Made by a program: the position numbers and the translations under genes. A DNA stretch of 64,000 nucleotides from JAWXUK01 sp044432725 (GTDB taxonomy: Bacteria > Bacillota > Clostridia > Oscillospirales > Oscillospiraceae): positions 32,937-96,936 of the forward strand of contig JAWXUL010000010.1 of the NCBI GenBank assembly GCA_044432725.1, read 5' to 3'. Within the stretch, counting starts at the first letter, position 1, and the number at the start of each line of letters is the position of its first letter. This document shows, one piece after another, positions 9,248-17,777 of the stretch. The notes below the pieces were generated by a model. That model did no database searches. It was not told where the DNA came from and was given only the letters and a program-made list of their open reading frames with translations.

Positions 9248-10138
9248 ATGATTGATAATAAAGCAAAAGCACAAGTATTGGTGGATGCCTTGCCTTACTT
9301 GCAAAAATATAATAATAAAATCGTGGTGGTGAAATATGGTGGCAACGCCATGACCAGCGAAGATTTGAAATCAACGGTGATGTGCGATGTGGTACTCCTC
9401 TCTTTGGTGGGCATCAAAGTGGTTCTTGTCCATGGAGGAGGCCCAGAAATCAACGAACAACTGGCAAAAATCAACAAAAAGCCAGAGTTCGTAGATGGAA
9501 TTCGTTACACAGACAAAGAAACCATGGAAGTGGTTCAGATGGTTCTTTGTGGTAAAATCAATAAAAATTTAGTTTCTCTTCTGGGAGAAAAGGGGGGCAA
9601 AGCCATTGGGCTCAGTGGCTTAGACGCTTCGATGTTGGTGGCGAAACAAAAAAGCGAAGCCCTAGGTTATGTCGGGGAAATCACCCAAGTGAACACAGAT
9701 TGTATTCTAGATGCCTTAGATAAAGGTTATATCCCTGTGATTTCTTCGGTTGCCATGGGGGAAGATTCCCAAGTTTACAATATCAACGCAGATACAGCAG
9801 CAGCGAAAATTGCAGCAGCGCTTCATGCAGAAAATCTGATCTTAATGACAGATATCTCTGGATTGTTACGAGATGTGAAAGACCCAAGCTCTCTTCTTTC
9901 TATGGTGACCTTAGACGAGGTGGAGCAACTGAAAGCAGAAGGGGTCATCACAGGGGGCATGATTCCAAAAGTAGATTGTTGCGTGGATGCTGTGACCCAA
10001 GGACTGGACCGCTCCATCATCATAGATGGGAGAATCCCCCATGCGATTCTAATCGAAATGCTCAGTGAAGAGGGGATAGGCACCATGTTCCATTGGGGAA
10101 AAACTAAGAAAAAGAATCTCTTACAAGGGTATTTATAG
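9248..10138 (+). CDS. argB: Acetylglutamate kinase
   Basis: It phosphorylates N-acetylglutamate, the second and usually arginine-inhibited step. I start at ATG 9248 (296 residues) because GGAGG at 9233-9237 precedes it; the frame is open from ATG 9221 but that start has no ribosome site. Amino-acid-kinase motifs are present: VVKYGGNAM near the N-terminus, VHGGGPEI, the ADTAAAKIA stretch and GVITGGMIPKV. It lies between argJ (36 nt) and argD (19 nt) in one operon. Confidence 0.94.
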   Translation: MIDNKAKAQVLVDALPYLQKYNNKIVVVKYGGNAMTSEDLKSTVMCDVVLLSLVGIKVVLVHGGGPEINEQLAKINKKPEFVDGIRYTDKETMEVVQMVLCGKINKNLVSLLGEKGGKAIGLSGLDASMLVAKQKSEALGYVGEITQVNTDCILDALDKGYIPVISSVAMGEDSQVYNINADTAAAKIAAALHAENLILMTDISGLLRDVKDPSSLLSMVTLDEVEQLKAEGVITGGMIPKVDCCVDAVTQGLDRSIIIDGRIPHAILIEMLSEEGIGTMFHWGKTKKKNLLQGYL

Positions 10139-10157
10139 TCAGAAAGAAGGTAATTTT

Positions 10158-11324
10158 ATGACAACGAAGGAAAAATACGGAAAACACGTCATGAAGACGT
10201 ATAAACAACTGGAAATGGTAATTGTCAAAGGACAAAATGCCACCTGTTACGACGAAGAAGGAAAAGAATATATTGATTTTGGCAGTGGCATAGGGGTGAA
10301 TTCCTTGGGCTATGCAAATGCTGATTGGTCAGCTGCAGTGGCAAAACAAGCAAGTACCTTGCAACACGTGTCTAACTTATACTTTTCTCAACCTATGGCA
10401 GAACTTTCTGAAAAAGTTTGTGCATTATCTGGTTATTCACGTCTCTTTTTAAGTAACTCTGGGGCAGAAGCAAACGAATGTGCCATCAAAGTGGCAAGAA
10501 AATACAGCAGTGACAAGTATGGGGAAAATCGCAATAAAATCCTATCTTTGTATAACTCTTTCCATGGAAGAACCATGGCAACCTTGTCTGCCACAGGGCA
10601 AGAAGCCATGCACAAGCACTTTTTCCCTTTTAACGAAGGGTTTGATTTCGCCTCTGCCAGTGATATCGCAGAAGTAAAAGGCAAGCTGGAAGAAGGTGGC
10701 TTTTGTGCTGTGATCTTTGAATTCATTCAAGGAGAAGGTGGGGTCGTGCCACTGGAACAAGATTTCATCACAGAACTATTTGCCTATTGCAAGGAAAAAG
10801 ACATCCTCACCATTGCTGACGAAGTGCAAACAGGAATCGGCAGAACAGGGAAGTTTTTAGCAAGCCAACACTTTGCTGTGAAACCTAATATCACATCTTT
10901 GGCAAAAGGCTTGGGGGGAGGTCTTCCCATTGGTGGCGTTTTGGTGGATGATCTGTGTCAAGATGTCTTGGGCTATTCAGACCACGGTTCTACCTTTGGG
11001 GGGAATCCTGTTGCCTGTGCAGGGGCAAATGTGGTGATGTCCTATCTCCAAAAGCCAGACTTTTTACCAGAAGTGAGTAAAAAAGGTGCCTATTTGAAAG
11101 AAAAACTCCTTGCTATGAAGGAAGTCGAAGGGGTTGACGGCATTGGAATGATGTTAGGGGTACGTTTAAAAACGAAAAAATCACCAGAGGTTTTGGCAGA
11201 AGCTGTCAGCCGTGGCTTGATTCCTTTGACAGCAAAAGAAAAAATACGTCTCTTACCACCTTTGACCATTAGCATGGAAGAATTGGAAAAAGGCTTGGAA
11301 ATTTTAGGGGAAGTGTTGAATTGA
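10158..11324 (+). CDS. argD: Acetylornithine aminotransferase
   Basis: The product has 388 residues, usual for the family. A class-III PLP aminotransferase, it converts N-acetylglutamate semialdehyde to N-acetylornithine. Visible are FLSNSGAEANECAIK, the NSFHGRTMATLSATG segment, ADEVQTGIGRTGK and the Schiff-base lysine K250 in LAKGLGGGLPIGG. It is the last gene of argCJBD; argF, argG, argH and carAB are not in the window. No clear terminator follows before the convergent kinase gene ends at 11338. Confidence 0.92.
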   Translation: MTTKEKYGKHVMKTYKQLEMVIVKGQNATCYDEEGKEYIDFGSGIGVNSLGYANADWSAAVAKQASTLQHVSNLYFSQPMAELSEKVCALSGYSRLFLSNSGAEANECAIKVARKYSSDKYGENRNKILSLYNSFHGRTMATLSATGQEAMHKHFFPFNEGFDFASASDIAEVKGKLEEGGFCAVIFEFIQGEGGVVPLEQDFITELFAYCKEKDILTIADEVQTGIGRTGKFLASQHFAVKPNITSLAKGLGGGLPIGGVLVDDLCQDVLGYSDHGSTFGGNPVACAGANVVMSYLQKPDFLPEVSKKGAYLKEKLLAMKEVEGVDGIGMMLGVRLKTKKSPEVLAEAVSRGLIPLTAKEKIRLLPPLTISMEELEKGLEILGEVLN

Positions 11325-11337
11325 TTGACAAGTATCT

Positions 11338-11913
11338 TTACTTGTTCTGCTCAATGAACCGTTCCACCCCATCGGTTTCAAAAAAGAAATCACAAGACTC
11401 CTTCACCTGATATGTCTGAAAATAGCGATTTTCTCGGGGAATCCATTCTTTCTCGAATTGTGTCAGTAATTCTTCTCCTCCTCGTGCTAAGAGACGTTTT
11501 TTACGCTCTTCCCAAGAAGCAGAGAGAAATACTTTCATTTGATAAAAATCACGAAACTGTGGCAACAGGCTATATACCCCCTCGACCACCAAAAGTGGAG
11601 AGGGGGGGAGTGTGATTTCTGCCCCATATTCCCCAGAATGGCAGAGATAGGGGGCATATTTCACCTCTTTCCCCATAGAAAGGGGCAGAAGTACTTGGTT
11701 TAGAAATCTTTCTTTGTCAATATTTCCACCAATGTCATCACTGCGTTTTTCTGGTGAGAGAAAAAAGTCATCCATGGAAACACAGGGGAAGCCGAGTTCT
11801 TTTCCGAAGGTGGTTTTCCCAGAGGCACAAGGGCCTTCTAGGGCAAGGAGACAAGGGGAGTCCCTTTCTTCTAATAAAGTATTGATTTTTGTGTTGAATG
11901 ATTCTTTTGTCAT
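11338..11913 (-). CDS. Uridine-kinase-like P-loop protein
   Basis: The product has 191 residues. Walker A is GPCASGKTTF at about residues 27-36, followed by SMDDFF, the DxF pattern of uridine/phosphoribulokinase-type kinases, then PPSPLLVVEGVYSLL (Walker B) and an arginine-rich lid (SWEERKKRLLARGG). The family phosphorylates small molecules such as nucleosides or pantothenate, and the substrate here is unknown. It starts 10 nt after the symporter stop, on the same strand, so the two are probably cotranscribed. A link between a sodium symporter and this kinase is not established. Confidence 0.7.
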   Translation of the reverse strand: MTKESFNTKINTLLEERDSPCLLALEGPCASGKTTFGKELGFPCVSMDDFFLSPEKRSDDIGGNIDKERFLNQVLLPLSMGKEVKYAPYLCHSGEYGAEITLPPSPLLVVEGVYSLLPQFRDFYQMKVFLSASWEERKKRLLARGGEELLTQFEKEWIPRENRYFQTYQVKESCDFFFETDGVERFIEQNK

Positions 11914-11922
11914 AAAGTCTGC

Positions 11923-13263
11923 CTACTTTCTTTTTAGAGGTTCCCTTTTGTTCCAGTCTTCTAAAAGCCCAATCGCCTTCGGGGCAAGACATACAAGGGC
12001 AAGTAAATTGGGGATAGCAATCCAAATGATGGAAAAGTCTACCCAAAGCCATAAACTTGCTGTTTCGCCTTTGCTTCCCCAGAAAATACAGATTGCCGTA
12101 ACTACATAATACAGTTTTTGTGCCTTTTGATTCCTTGTTAGATAGGAAAGACACTGTGCCCCATAGCATGACCAACCTAAAATAGAAGTAAAGGCAAATA
12201 AGATGAGAGAGAATAGCACAATCCCACTGCCCCACTGTCCCAGTAGGACAGAAAAAGCGGCTTGGGTCATGGGCACGCCAATGGGAATGGGTGGGGGCTC
12301 TCCTGAAAGTAGATACTGCTGGGCGAGGGAATGCGTATAAATGCCAGAGGTTAAAATCACCAAAGCTGTCAAAGTACAAACAATCATCGTGGCAAAAAAA
12401 ACTTCTACAATCCCCCATAGTCCCTGTCTTGCAGGGTGGTCTACTTTGGCATTGCCATGGGCCATTGCAGAAGCCCCTAAACCAGCTTCGTTAGAGAAAA
12501 TCCCCCGAGCCATGCCATAACGAATGGCTGTGTACATTCCTCCCCCTAGTACGGCTTCTGTGGAAAAAGCTGAACGGAAAATTTCTTTCCACACAGTCCA
12601 CAGCGTGGGTAAATCCTGAAGAATACAAAAAAGTCCTGCCCCAAGATAAATGGTCGCCATCAGTGGGACCAAGACATTGCTGATTTTCCCTACATAGTCA
12701 AGCCCACCCTTTAATGCGAGGAAAACCAAAGCCATCAGCACAAATCCGACCCATAATTTTGGTAGAGAAAAAAGATGGTGCATTCCTTGGGCGATTGCCG
12801 AAGATTGCACCAAATTACCGCCAATCAATGTGGCAAAGAGACAGGCAACTGCATAAAATTTAGCAAGAAAATGCCAACCAAGCCCTCGTTCCATATAATA
12901 CATGGGGCCACCCACAAATTGGTCTTTCCAAATTTCTTTCCGATATTCTATGGTCAGGATTTTTTCGCAAGCAGAAATCATCATGCCGAAAAAAGCAGAG
13001 ACCCACATCCAAAAAACAGCTCCAGCACCACCGAACCAAATCGCCGTTGCCACCCCTGCAATGCTTCCTGTGCCTATGGTAGTGGCAAGGGCAGTGAAAA
13101 GGGCAGTGACTTGACTTTTGGTATCCTTGTGCCCGATGGTTCCTTTCCACCACAGGGGAAATTTCCCTTGGAAAAATCCCGAGAGTAAAGAAAGATAGAT
13201 CCCTACCCCAAGAAAAAATAGAAGTAAATAGGGATTCCAAATCATTTCCACAATATGTTCCAT
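11923..13263 (-). CDS. Sodium:alanine symporter family (AGCS) transporter
   Basis: The product has 446 residues from the ATG at 13263, which follows AAAAAAGGAGGGG by a few bases; a longer frame to 13344 starts without a ribosome site. It shows the AGCS pattern: about ten hydrophobic segments, GTGSIAGVATAIWFGGAGAVFWMW and FSNEAGLGASAMAHG, both cut from the sodium- and amino-acid-binding core. Members import alanine or glycine with sodium. The ribosome site is the right arm of a 15-bp inverted repeat (13268-13331), so translation may be gated. It lies downstream of the RsgI-like gene and upstream of a kinase gene on the same strand. Confidence 0.9.
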   Translation of the reverse strand: MEHIVEMIWNPYLLLFFLGVGIYLSLLSGFFQGKFPLWWKGTIGHKDTKSQVTALFTALATTIGTGSIAGVATAIWFGGAGAVFWMWVSAFFGMMISACEKILTIEYRKEIWKDQFVGGPMYYMERGLGWHFLAKFYAVACLFATLIGGNLVQSSAIAQGMHHLFSLPKLWVGFVLMALVFLALKGGLDYVGKISNVLVPLMATIYLGAGLFCILQDLPTLWTVWKEIFRSAFSTEAVLGGGMYTAIRYGMARGIFSNEAGLGASAMAHGNAKVDHPARQGLWGIVEVFFATMIVCTLTALVILTSGIYTHSLAQQYLLSGEPPPIPIGVPMTQAAFSVLLGQWGSGIVLFSLILFAFTSILGWSCYGAQCLSYLTRNQKAQKLYYVVTAICIFWGSKGETASLWLWVDFSIIWIAIPNLLALVCLAPKAIGLLEDWNKREPLKRK

Positions 13264-13267
13264 TCTT

Positions 13268-13331
13268 CCCCTCCTTTTTTGCTGTGTCAAACAAATGACA
13301 AGATAAGTTATCTTATGCAAAAAAGGAGGGG
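13268..13331 (-). promoter_or_regulatory. Leader RNA structure that would hide the symporter ribosome site
   Basis: Arms 13268-13282 and 13317-13331 form a perfect 15-bp inverted repeat with a 34-nt spacer. In the minus-strand transcript the 3' arm is GCAAAAAAGGAGGGG, which is the Shine-Dalgarno of the symporter, and the 5' arm is its exact complement. The spacer contains two more small inverted repeats, AAGATAAcTTATCTT and TGTCA/TGACA, so the RNA could fold as a three-way junction. No U-run follows, so it is not a terminator. Confidence 0.55.
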
Positions 13332-13337
13332 ATAGAA

Positions 13338-15707
13338 CTACCAAGAGCTTTGGCCAGCATTAAAATCTGATACCATGTTGTTAAAGTTTTCCATGATTTC
13401 GTCAAAAGAATCTGTGTTTAGCTCAGGGACAGGGTCTGTTTCCGGAGGGATTGGCTCTGGTTCTAGGACAGCCGGCGCCACTGTTTTTTCGTTTTTCAGA
13501 ATTTCTCCTGTGGTTCCAGAGATTTCATAGTAAAAGTTGAAATTAGAGAAGGAAAAAGCCACTTGAAATTGATTGTTCTCACCTTTGGTGATGTCAAAGC
13601 TTTCAATCATCACTTCTTTTAAATTGGCATCTGCAAGAGCCACTCTCTTTGCCACTTCTTCGGTGATTTCAGAAGAGTCTCCTTGGAGTTCTTCGGGCTT
13701 TTCTTGCTTTTCATAAGAGAGGACTTCCTTTGTTTGGGCAGATATTTCATAATGATAAATAAAGTCTCCCATAACAAATTCTACGATAAAGTTTTCCTCT
13801 TCATCGGTAGAGGCAGAAATCTGTGTTATCTGTGAAAAAGAAACCCCTGCATGGTCTAGTGCCAAGTCTTTGGCTTCTGTTTCTGTCAAGCTACTGCTCT
13901 CTTCCTCTGGTGGTTCTTCTTCCTCGCCATGGTTGATTTGTTTGGCAAACAAGATGGTCCCATCTCCTGTGATTTCATAGAAAAATTCACGGGCACCAGC
14001 CAGAAAATTCAGGTCATAGACTGCCACACCCTCTACGATATTTCGTTGAAAGTCCATGGCTGTAATGGCAGAACGGGTAACACCCGCATCTGAAAAAACC
14101 AAATCTTGGATTTGTGTCTGTCCTAAATCTGTAATGGATTCTGGAGGCACTGCCCCTGTGGTATAGGACATGATTTCTCCTGTTACACCGTGAACGACGA
14201 TTTTGTGTTGTTGGTTTTCCAGTTGAAAAGTGACGATATATTGCAACCACCCCTCTGCCCAGTCTTGTTTCAAGGCAAGCTTCTCCACGTGTATGGCAAG
14301 CTTCTGGGCATGGGACAGAGCGATTTCCTTCGCTTCTTGTCCAGTCAGCCCCAAAGAAAGGGTAGAGGAAGTCATTTCTCGCTGTAGGCTGTCTTGAATA
14401 TTTCCAGAAAAGCCATGAACCTTGACCATATACTCCATGGTTTCCAGTTGGAAATGCACCTGATAATAGGGGGTGCTTTCTGTAAGATGTGCTTGGATTT
14501 CGATGGCGAAATTGTCTTGGTCCCAGAGGGAGACAGCCTCTTGGGCAAGGGAAGAAGCTTTCTCCATGCCAATGGGAATGGTGGTGGCGCCAGATGCATA
14601 GAGTTGGTACAGCTCACCATTGGTAAAGGGGAGAAGAGTCTGGGTTTGAAAAAAATAATTCACTTGACTCAGTTCTTCCAGTAAAATCATCTTTCCCAAG
14701 GAAATATCCAAGGCTTCGGCATCGGAGAGTTGATCAAGCTCTGGCGCTGTCCACATGCCCATTACAGAGATGTTGCTGTTGGGCGTGTTTCTATCTAACA
14801 TCTCTTTCACTTCAATGGAAAGTGCTTCCCCACGGCTTTGTTTTTCATCTTGAATGGTGGCAAGAATGGTGCAGTTGTTTTGCAGATAACCTTGGTCATT
14901 CAACAGATCTAAAAGAGAAACGAGGGTATCTTCTAGGGGCAAGCCTTGGAAATTTGTGGATTGTAACAGAGTTTCTCCTTCTGTATTTAAGGGGGATAGT
15001 TCAATGACTTCATTGTTTTTGTTCAGAGAAATCATCATACTAGGGTTTACATCTAAATAAAGAAGAGAAGTGACATTGGCATCCGCCTTGGAAAAATATT
15101 GCACCAAGGTAAAAGTGAAGGCAAGAAGCACGCTCACCACAAGCCCCATGGCAAGAAGACGATATTGCTTTTGTTGCTCTTGGGATAGTATCGCATCTAA
15201 TTCTGCTGCTTCCTTTGGGGAGGGAGGGGTTCTTTTGGGACGTGGGAGAGGTTTCGTTTGGGCATTTTTCTCCTTAGCAGCCTCAATTTTTTGTCTTATT
15301 TTTTTTTCGGTCTCTTCAGAAAGAGAGAGAGGATTTTTTGGGGCAGCCGCTGACTCCCCAGTGGGGTTTAGAAGTTCTGCCCTATTATCCAGCAAAGTTT
15401 TCCCTTTGGATTCATTTTCAGCCAGTAGTTTAGACAGCTGGTTTGTGAGCAAGCTGGCATTTTCTCCGGCAGAGATCTTGGGCTTTTTTGGGGGAAGGAT
15501 AAGGGTTTCTGGCTCTTCTGATCCTTGCACGGGGGGAGAGATGGGAACATTTTCTTCAGAAGGCTTTTTTTCTGGGGGAGAGAGGGGAGGGGCAGTGCTT
15601 TCTTCTTTGGCACGCCTTTGGGCAATAATTTCAGCACGTTCTTTGGAAATCGCACGTCTTGTTGCCTTTTTTTTGATTGGTGTTGAAGTTTTTTTCTGTT
15701 TTTCCAT
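13338..15707 (-). CDS. RsgI-like membrane protein with PepSY repeats
   Basis: The product has 789 residues. Residues 1-180 are charged and Pro/Lys/Glu-rich (cytoplasmic, low complexity); 182-205 is one membrane helix; 215-330 matches the extracellular domain found after the helix of anti-sigma-I factors (LYLDVNPSMMISLNKNNEVI). Then come four or five PepSY domains (for example EAKEIALSHAQKLA ... GVTGEIMSY) and an acidic tail. The cytoplasmic RsgI_N domain that binds SigI is not visible, and no sigI gene is nearby, so an anti-sigma role is unproven. An AAGGAG precedes the ATG; xth lies 24 nt upstream and the symporter 74 nt downstream. Confidence 0.7.
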   Translation of the reverse strand: MEKQKKTSTPIKKKATRRAISKERAEIIAQRRAKEESTAPPLSPPEKKPSEENVPISPPVQGSEEPETLILPPKKPKISAGENASLLTNQLSKLLAENESKGKTLLDNRAELLNPTGESAAAPKNPLSLSEETEKKIRQKIEAAKEKNAQTKPLPRPKRTPPSPKEAAELDAILSQEQQKQYRLLAMGLVVSVLLAFTFTLVQYFSKADANVTSLLYLDVNPSMMISLNKNNEVIELSPLNTEGETLLQSTNFQGLPLEDTLVSLLDLLNDQGYLQNNCTILATIQDEKQSRGEALSIEVKEMLDRNTPNSNISVMGMWTAPELDQLSDAEALDISLGKMILLEELSQVNYFFQTQTLLPFTNGELYQLYASGATTIPIGMEKASSLAQEAVSLWDQDNFAIEIQAHLTESTPYYQVHFQLETMEYMVKVHGFSGNIQDSLQREMTSSTLSLGLTGQEAKEIALSHAQKLAIHVEKLALKQDWAEGWLQYIVTFQLENQQHKIVVHGVTGEIMSYTTGAVPPESITDLGQTQIQDLVFSDAGVTRSAITAMDFQRNIVEGVAVYDLNFLAGAREFFYEITGDGTILFAKQINHGEEEEPPEEESSSLTETEAKDLALDHAGVSFSQITQISASTDEEENFIVEFVMGDFIYHYEISAQTKEVLSYEKQEKPEELQGDSSEITEEVAKRVALADANLKEVMIESFDITKGENNQFQVAFSFSNFNFYYEISGTTGEILKNEKTVAPAVLEPEPIPPETDPVPELNTDSFDEIMENFNNMVSDFNAGQSSW

Positions 15708-15731
15708 GAAGATAACTCCTTAGAACAATTC

Positions 15732-16487
15732 TTAAAATAATTCTAATGTGACTGGGCAGTGGTCACTTCCCAATACTTCAGCATAGATTGCAGCCTCTTT
15801 CAGCTCTGGGACCAGTCTTTGAGAAATTAAAAAATAATCAATTCTCCAACCAGTGTTTTTGGCTCTTGCCCCTGCTCGATAAGACCACCAAGAATAGGCA
15901 CCTTCTTGCTCTGGATAGAGATGACGAAAACTATCCACAAAGCCATTGTCCAGTAGTGTGGATATCTTTTCTCGTTCCTGATCTGAAAATCCAGGGTTAA
16001 AATGGTTTGTTTTTGGGTTCTTCAGATCGATTTCTTGGTGCGCTACATTTAAGTCACCGCAATAAATCACTGGCTTGTCCTTGTCTAAGTTTAAAAGATA
16101 TTCTCTCAGGGCATCCTCCCAAGACATACGATAGGGGAGGCGTTTTAACTCGCCTTGTGCATTTGGGGTATAGCAACAGACCAGATAGAAATCGGGGTAT
16201 TCCAAGGTGATAAGCCTTCCTTCGTGGTCATGTTCTTCTTGTCCCATGCCATAAGCAACGGACAGGGGTTTTTCTTTCACCAAAATAGCGGTGCCGGAAT
16301 AACCTTTTTTTTCTGCAGAGTTCCAAAAGATTTGATATTCCTCAGGAATGACGAAATCAGCTTGCTCAGCTTGCATTTTTGTCTCCTGTAAACATAGGAA
16401 ATCGGGGGACTCCTGAGCCAAAAATTCTAAAAAACCTTTTTTGACACAGGCACGTAGACCATTGACATTCCATGATATGAACTTCAT
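15732..16487 (-). CDS. xth: Exodeoxyribonuclease III
   Basis: The product has 251 residues. An Exo III-type AP endonuclease, it cuts DNA 5' to abasic sites in base-excision repair. It has all landmark motifs: MKFISWNVNGLRA (metal and phosphate binding), CLQETKM with the catalytic Glu, YCCYTPNAQG, CGDLNVAHQEIDL, WSYRAGARAKNTGWRIDYF and the terminal SDHCP with the catalytic Asp-His. GAAAGGAG precedes the ATG. It has its own promoter, divergent from asnA, and probably heads the xth/RsgI-like/symporter/kinase transcript. Confidence 0.95.
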   Translation of the reverse strand: MKFISWNVNGLRACVKKGFLEFLAQESPDFLCLQETKMQAEQADFVIPEEYQIFWNSAEKKGYSGTAILVKEKPLSVAYGMGQEEHDHEGRLITLEYPDFYLVCCYTPNAQGELKRLPYRMSWEDALREYLLNLDKDKPVIYCGDLNVAHQEIDLKNPKTNHFNPGFSDQEREKISTLLDNGFVDSFRHLYPEQEGAYSWWSYRAGARAKNTGWRIDYFLISQRLVPELKEAAIYAEVLGSDHCPVTLELF

Positions 16488-16546
16488 AAGAGCTCCTTTC
16501 TGGGCATTTTGCCCAAGGAAAATTGTAGGATTTAGGGATTTTTTAT

Positions 16547-16575
16547 ATTATACCATAAAAATCAAAAAAATGCAA
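16547..16575 (-). promoter_or_regulatory. Promoter of xth (minus strand)
   Basis: On the minus strand TTGCAT (16575-16570), a 17-bp spacer and TATAAT (16552-16547). It is back to back with the asnA promoter. Confidence 0.7.
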
Positions 16576-16583
16576 GAAAAGAC

Positions 16584-16612
16584 TTGCCTTTCTTTCATTT
16601 CTCTGTTATGAT
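16584..16612 (+). promoter_or_regulatory. Promoter of asnA
   Basis: TTGCCT (16584-16589), a 17-bp spacer and TATGAT (16607-16612). AAAGGAGA follows at 16653-16660. Confidence 0.65.
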
Positions 16613-16668
16613 GAAAGAGGATAAAGCGAAAGGAAATTTGCTTTTCACATTGAAAGGAGATGCACAAC

Positions 16669-17691
16669 ATGGATTTACAAGTAAAAACCCAAATGGCAGA
16701 TGGATACAGCTCTTTGTTATCTGTCTATGAAACACAACGTGCCATTGGCACACTCAAACGACTATTCGAGGACAAACTTTGTGCTAATTTATCCCTTTAT
16801 CGGGTATCTGCACCACTTTTTGTTGCTTCTAATACAGGACTCAATGACGATTTAAATGGTGTGGAATCTCCAGTTTCTTTTGAAATTGATCGTGTGCCAG
16901 ACAAAGCAGTCGTAGTGCACTCATTGGCAAAATGGAAACGTATGGCATTACATCAATATGGCTTTGAAATGGGCACAGGAATCGTCACAGATATGAATGC
17001 CATTCGTCGTAACGAGATTCAAGATACCATTCACTCTGCTTATGTGGACCAATGGGATTGGGAAAAAATCATAAAATTAGAAGATAGAAGCTTGGATACC
17101 TTAAAAGCCACAGCACAAGCAATTGTGAACGCTGTGGCAGAGACACAAGCTGCTTTAAAAGCAATGTTCCCACAACTGACTTCTTTGTCAGACATCAAAA
17201 CAGATATCAAATTTGTCACAACCCAAGAACTGGAAGATTTGTATCCTGATGCCATTCGTAAAGAAAGAGAAAATCTGATTGCCAAAGAATATGGCACTGT
17301 GTTCATTATGGGCGTGGGTCATAAGTTGAAATCAGGAGAAGCTCATGACGGTCGTGCACCTGACTATGATGACTGGAACCTGAACGGCGATATCGTTGTT
17401 TGGAACGAAACTTTGCAAATCGGCTTAGAACTGTCCTCTATGGGGATCCGTGTCAGCCCTGAATCTTTGGCAGAGCAGTTGAAATTGGCAGGCTGTGAAG
17501 ATCGCAAATCCTTGCCTTTCCACTCTAAATTATTGGCTGGCGAATTGCCTTATACCATGGGTGGTGGGATTGGACAATCTCGTATCTCCATGCAACTTTT
17601 GGGCAAAGCACACATCGGTGAAGTGCAAGTATCCTTATGGGATCCAGACAACCACGAAGCTTGTGAAAAAGCTGGTGTCAAATTACTGTAA
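16669..17691 (+). CDS. asnA: Aspartate-ammonia ligase
   Basis: About 340 residues. It makes asparagine from aspartate, ammonia and ATP. I start at ATG 16669, 8 nt after AAAGGAGA; an ATG at 16660 overlaps that ribosome site. AsnA-family motifs are clear: VYETQRAIGTLKRLFEDKL, LYRVSAPLFVASNTGLND, NGVESPVSFEI, VVHSLAKWKRMAL, the DQWDWEKII segment and the C-terminal GGGIGQSRISM. It is a single-gene unit with its own promoter and a strong terminator. Confidence 0.95.
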   Translation: MDLQVKTQMADGYSSLLSVYETQRAIGTLKRLFEDKLCANLSLYRVSAPLFVASNTGLNDDLNGVESPVSFEIDRVPDKAVVVHSLAKWKRMALHQYGFEMGTGIVTDMNAIRRNEIQDTIHSAYVDQWDWEKIIKLEDRSLDTLKATAQAIVNAVAETQAALKAMFPQLTSLSDIKTDIKFVTTQELEDLYPDAIRKERENLIAKEYGTVFIMGVGHKLKSGEAHDGRAPDYDDWNLNGDIVVWNETLQIGLELSSMGIRVSPESLAEQLKLAGCEDRKSLPFHSKLLAGELPYTMGGGIGQSRISMQLLGKAHIGEVQVSLWDPDNHEACEKAGVKLL

Positions 17692-17704
17692 TATAGTATT
17701 TTCT

Positions 17705-17735
17705 ATTCCCCTCATCTTGATGAGGGGAATTTTTT
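17705..17735 (+). terminator. Intrinsic terminator of asnA
   Basis: An 11-bp perfect stem (ATTCCCCTCAT / ATGAGGGGAAT, arms 17705-17715 and 17720-17730) with a 4-nt loop is followed by five T residues. The amidohydrolase gene converges from the other side. Confidence 0.9.
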
Positions 17736-17777
17736 ATGCAATAAAACAAATAGAGAGAAGGCTGTCGGTACTTCTTT

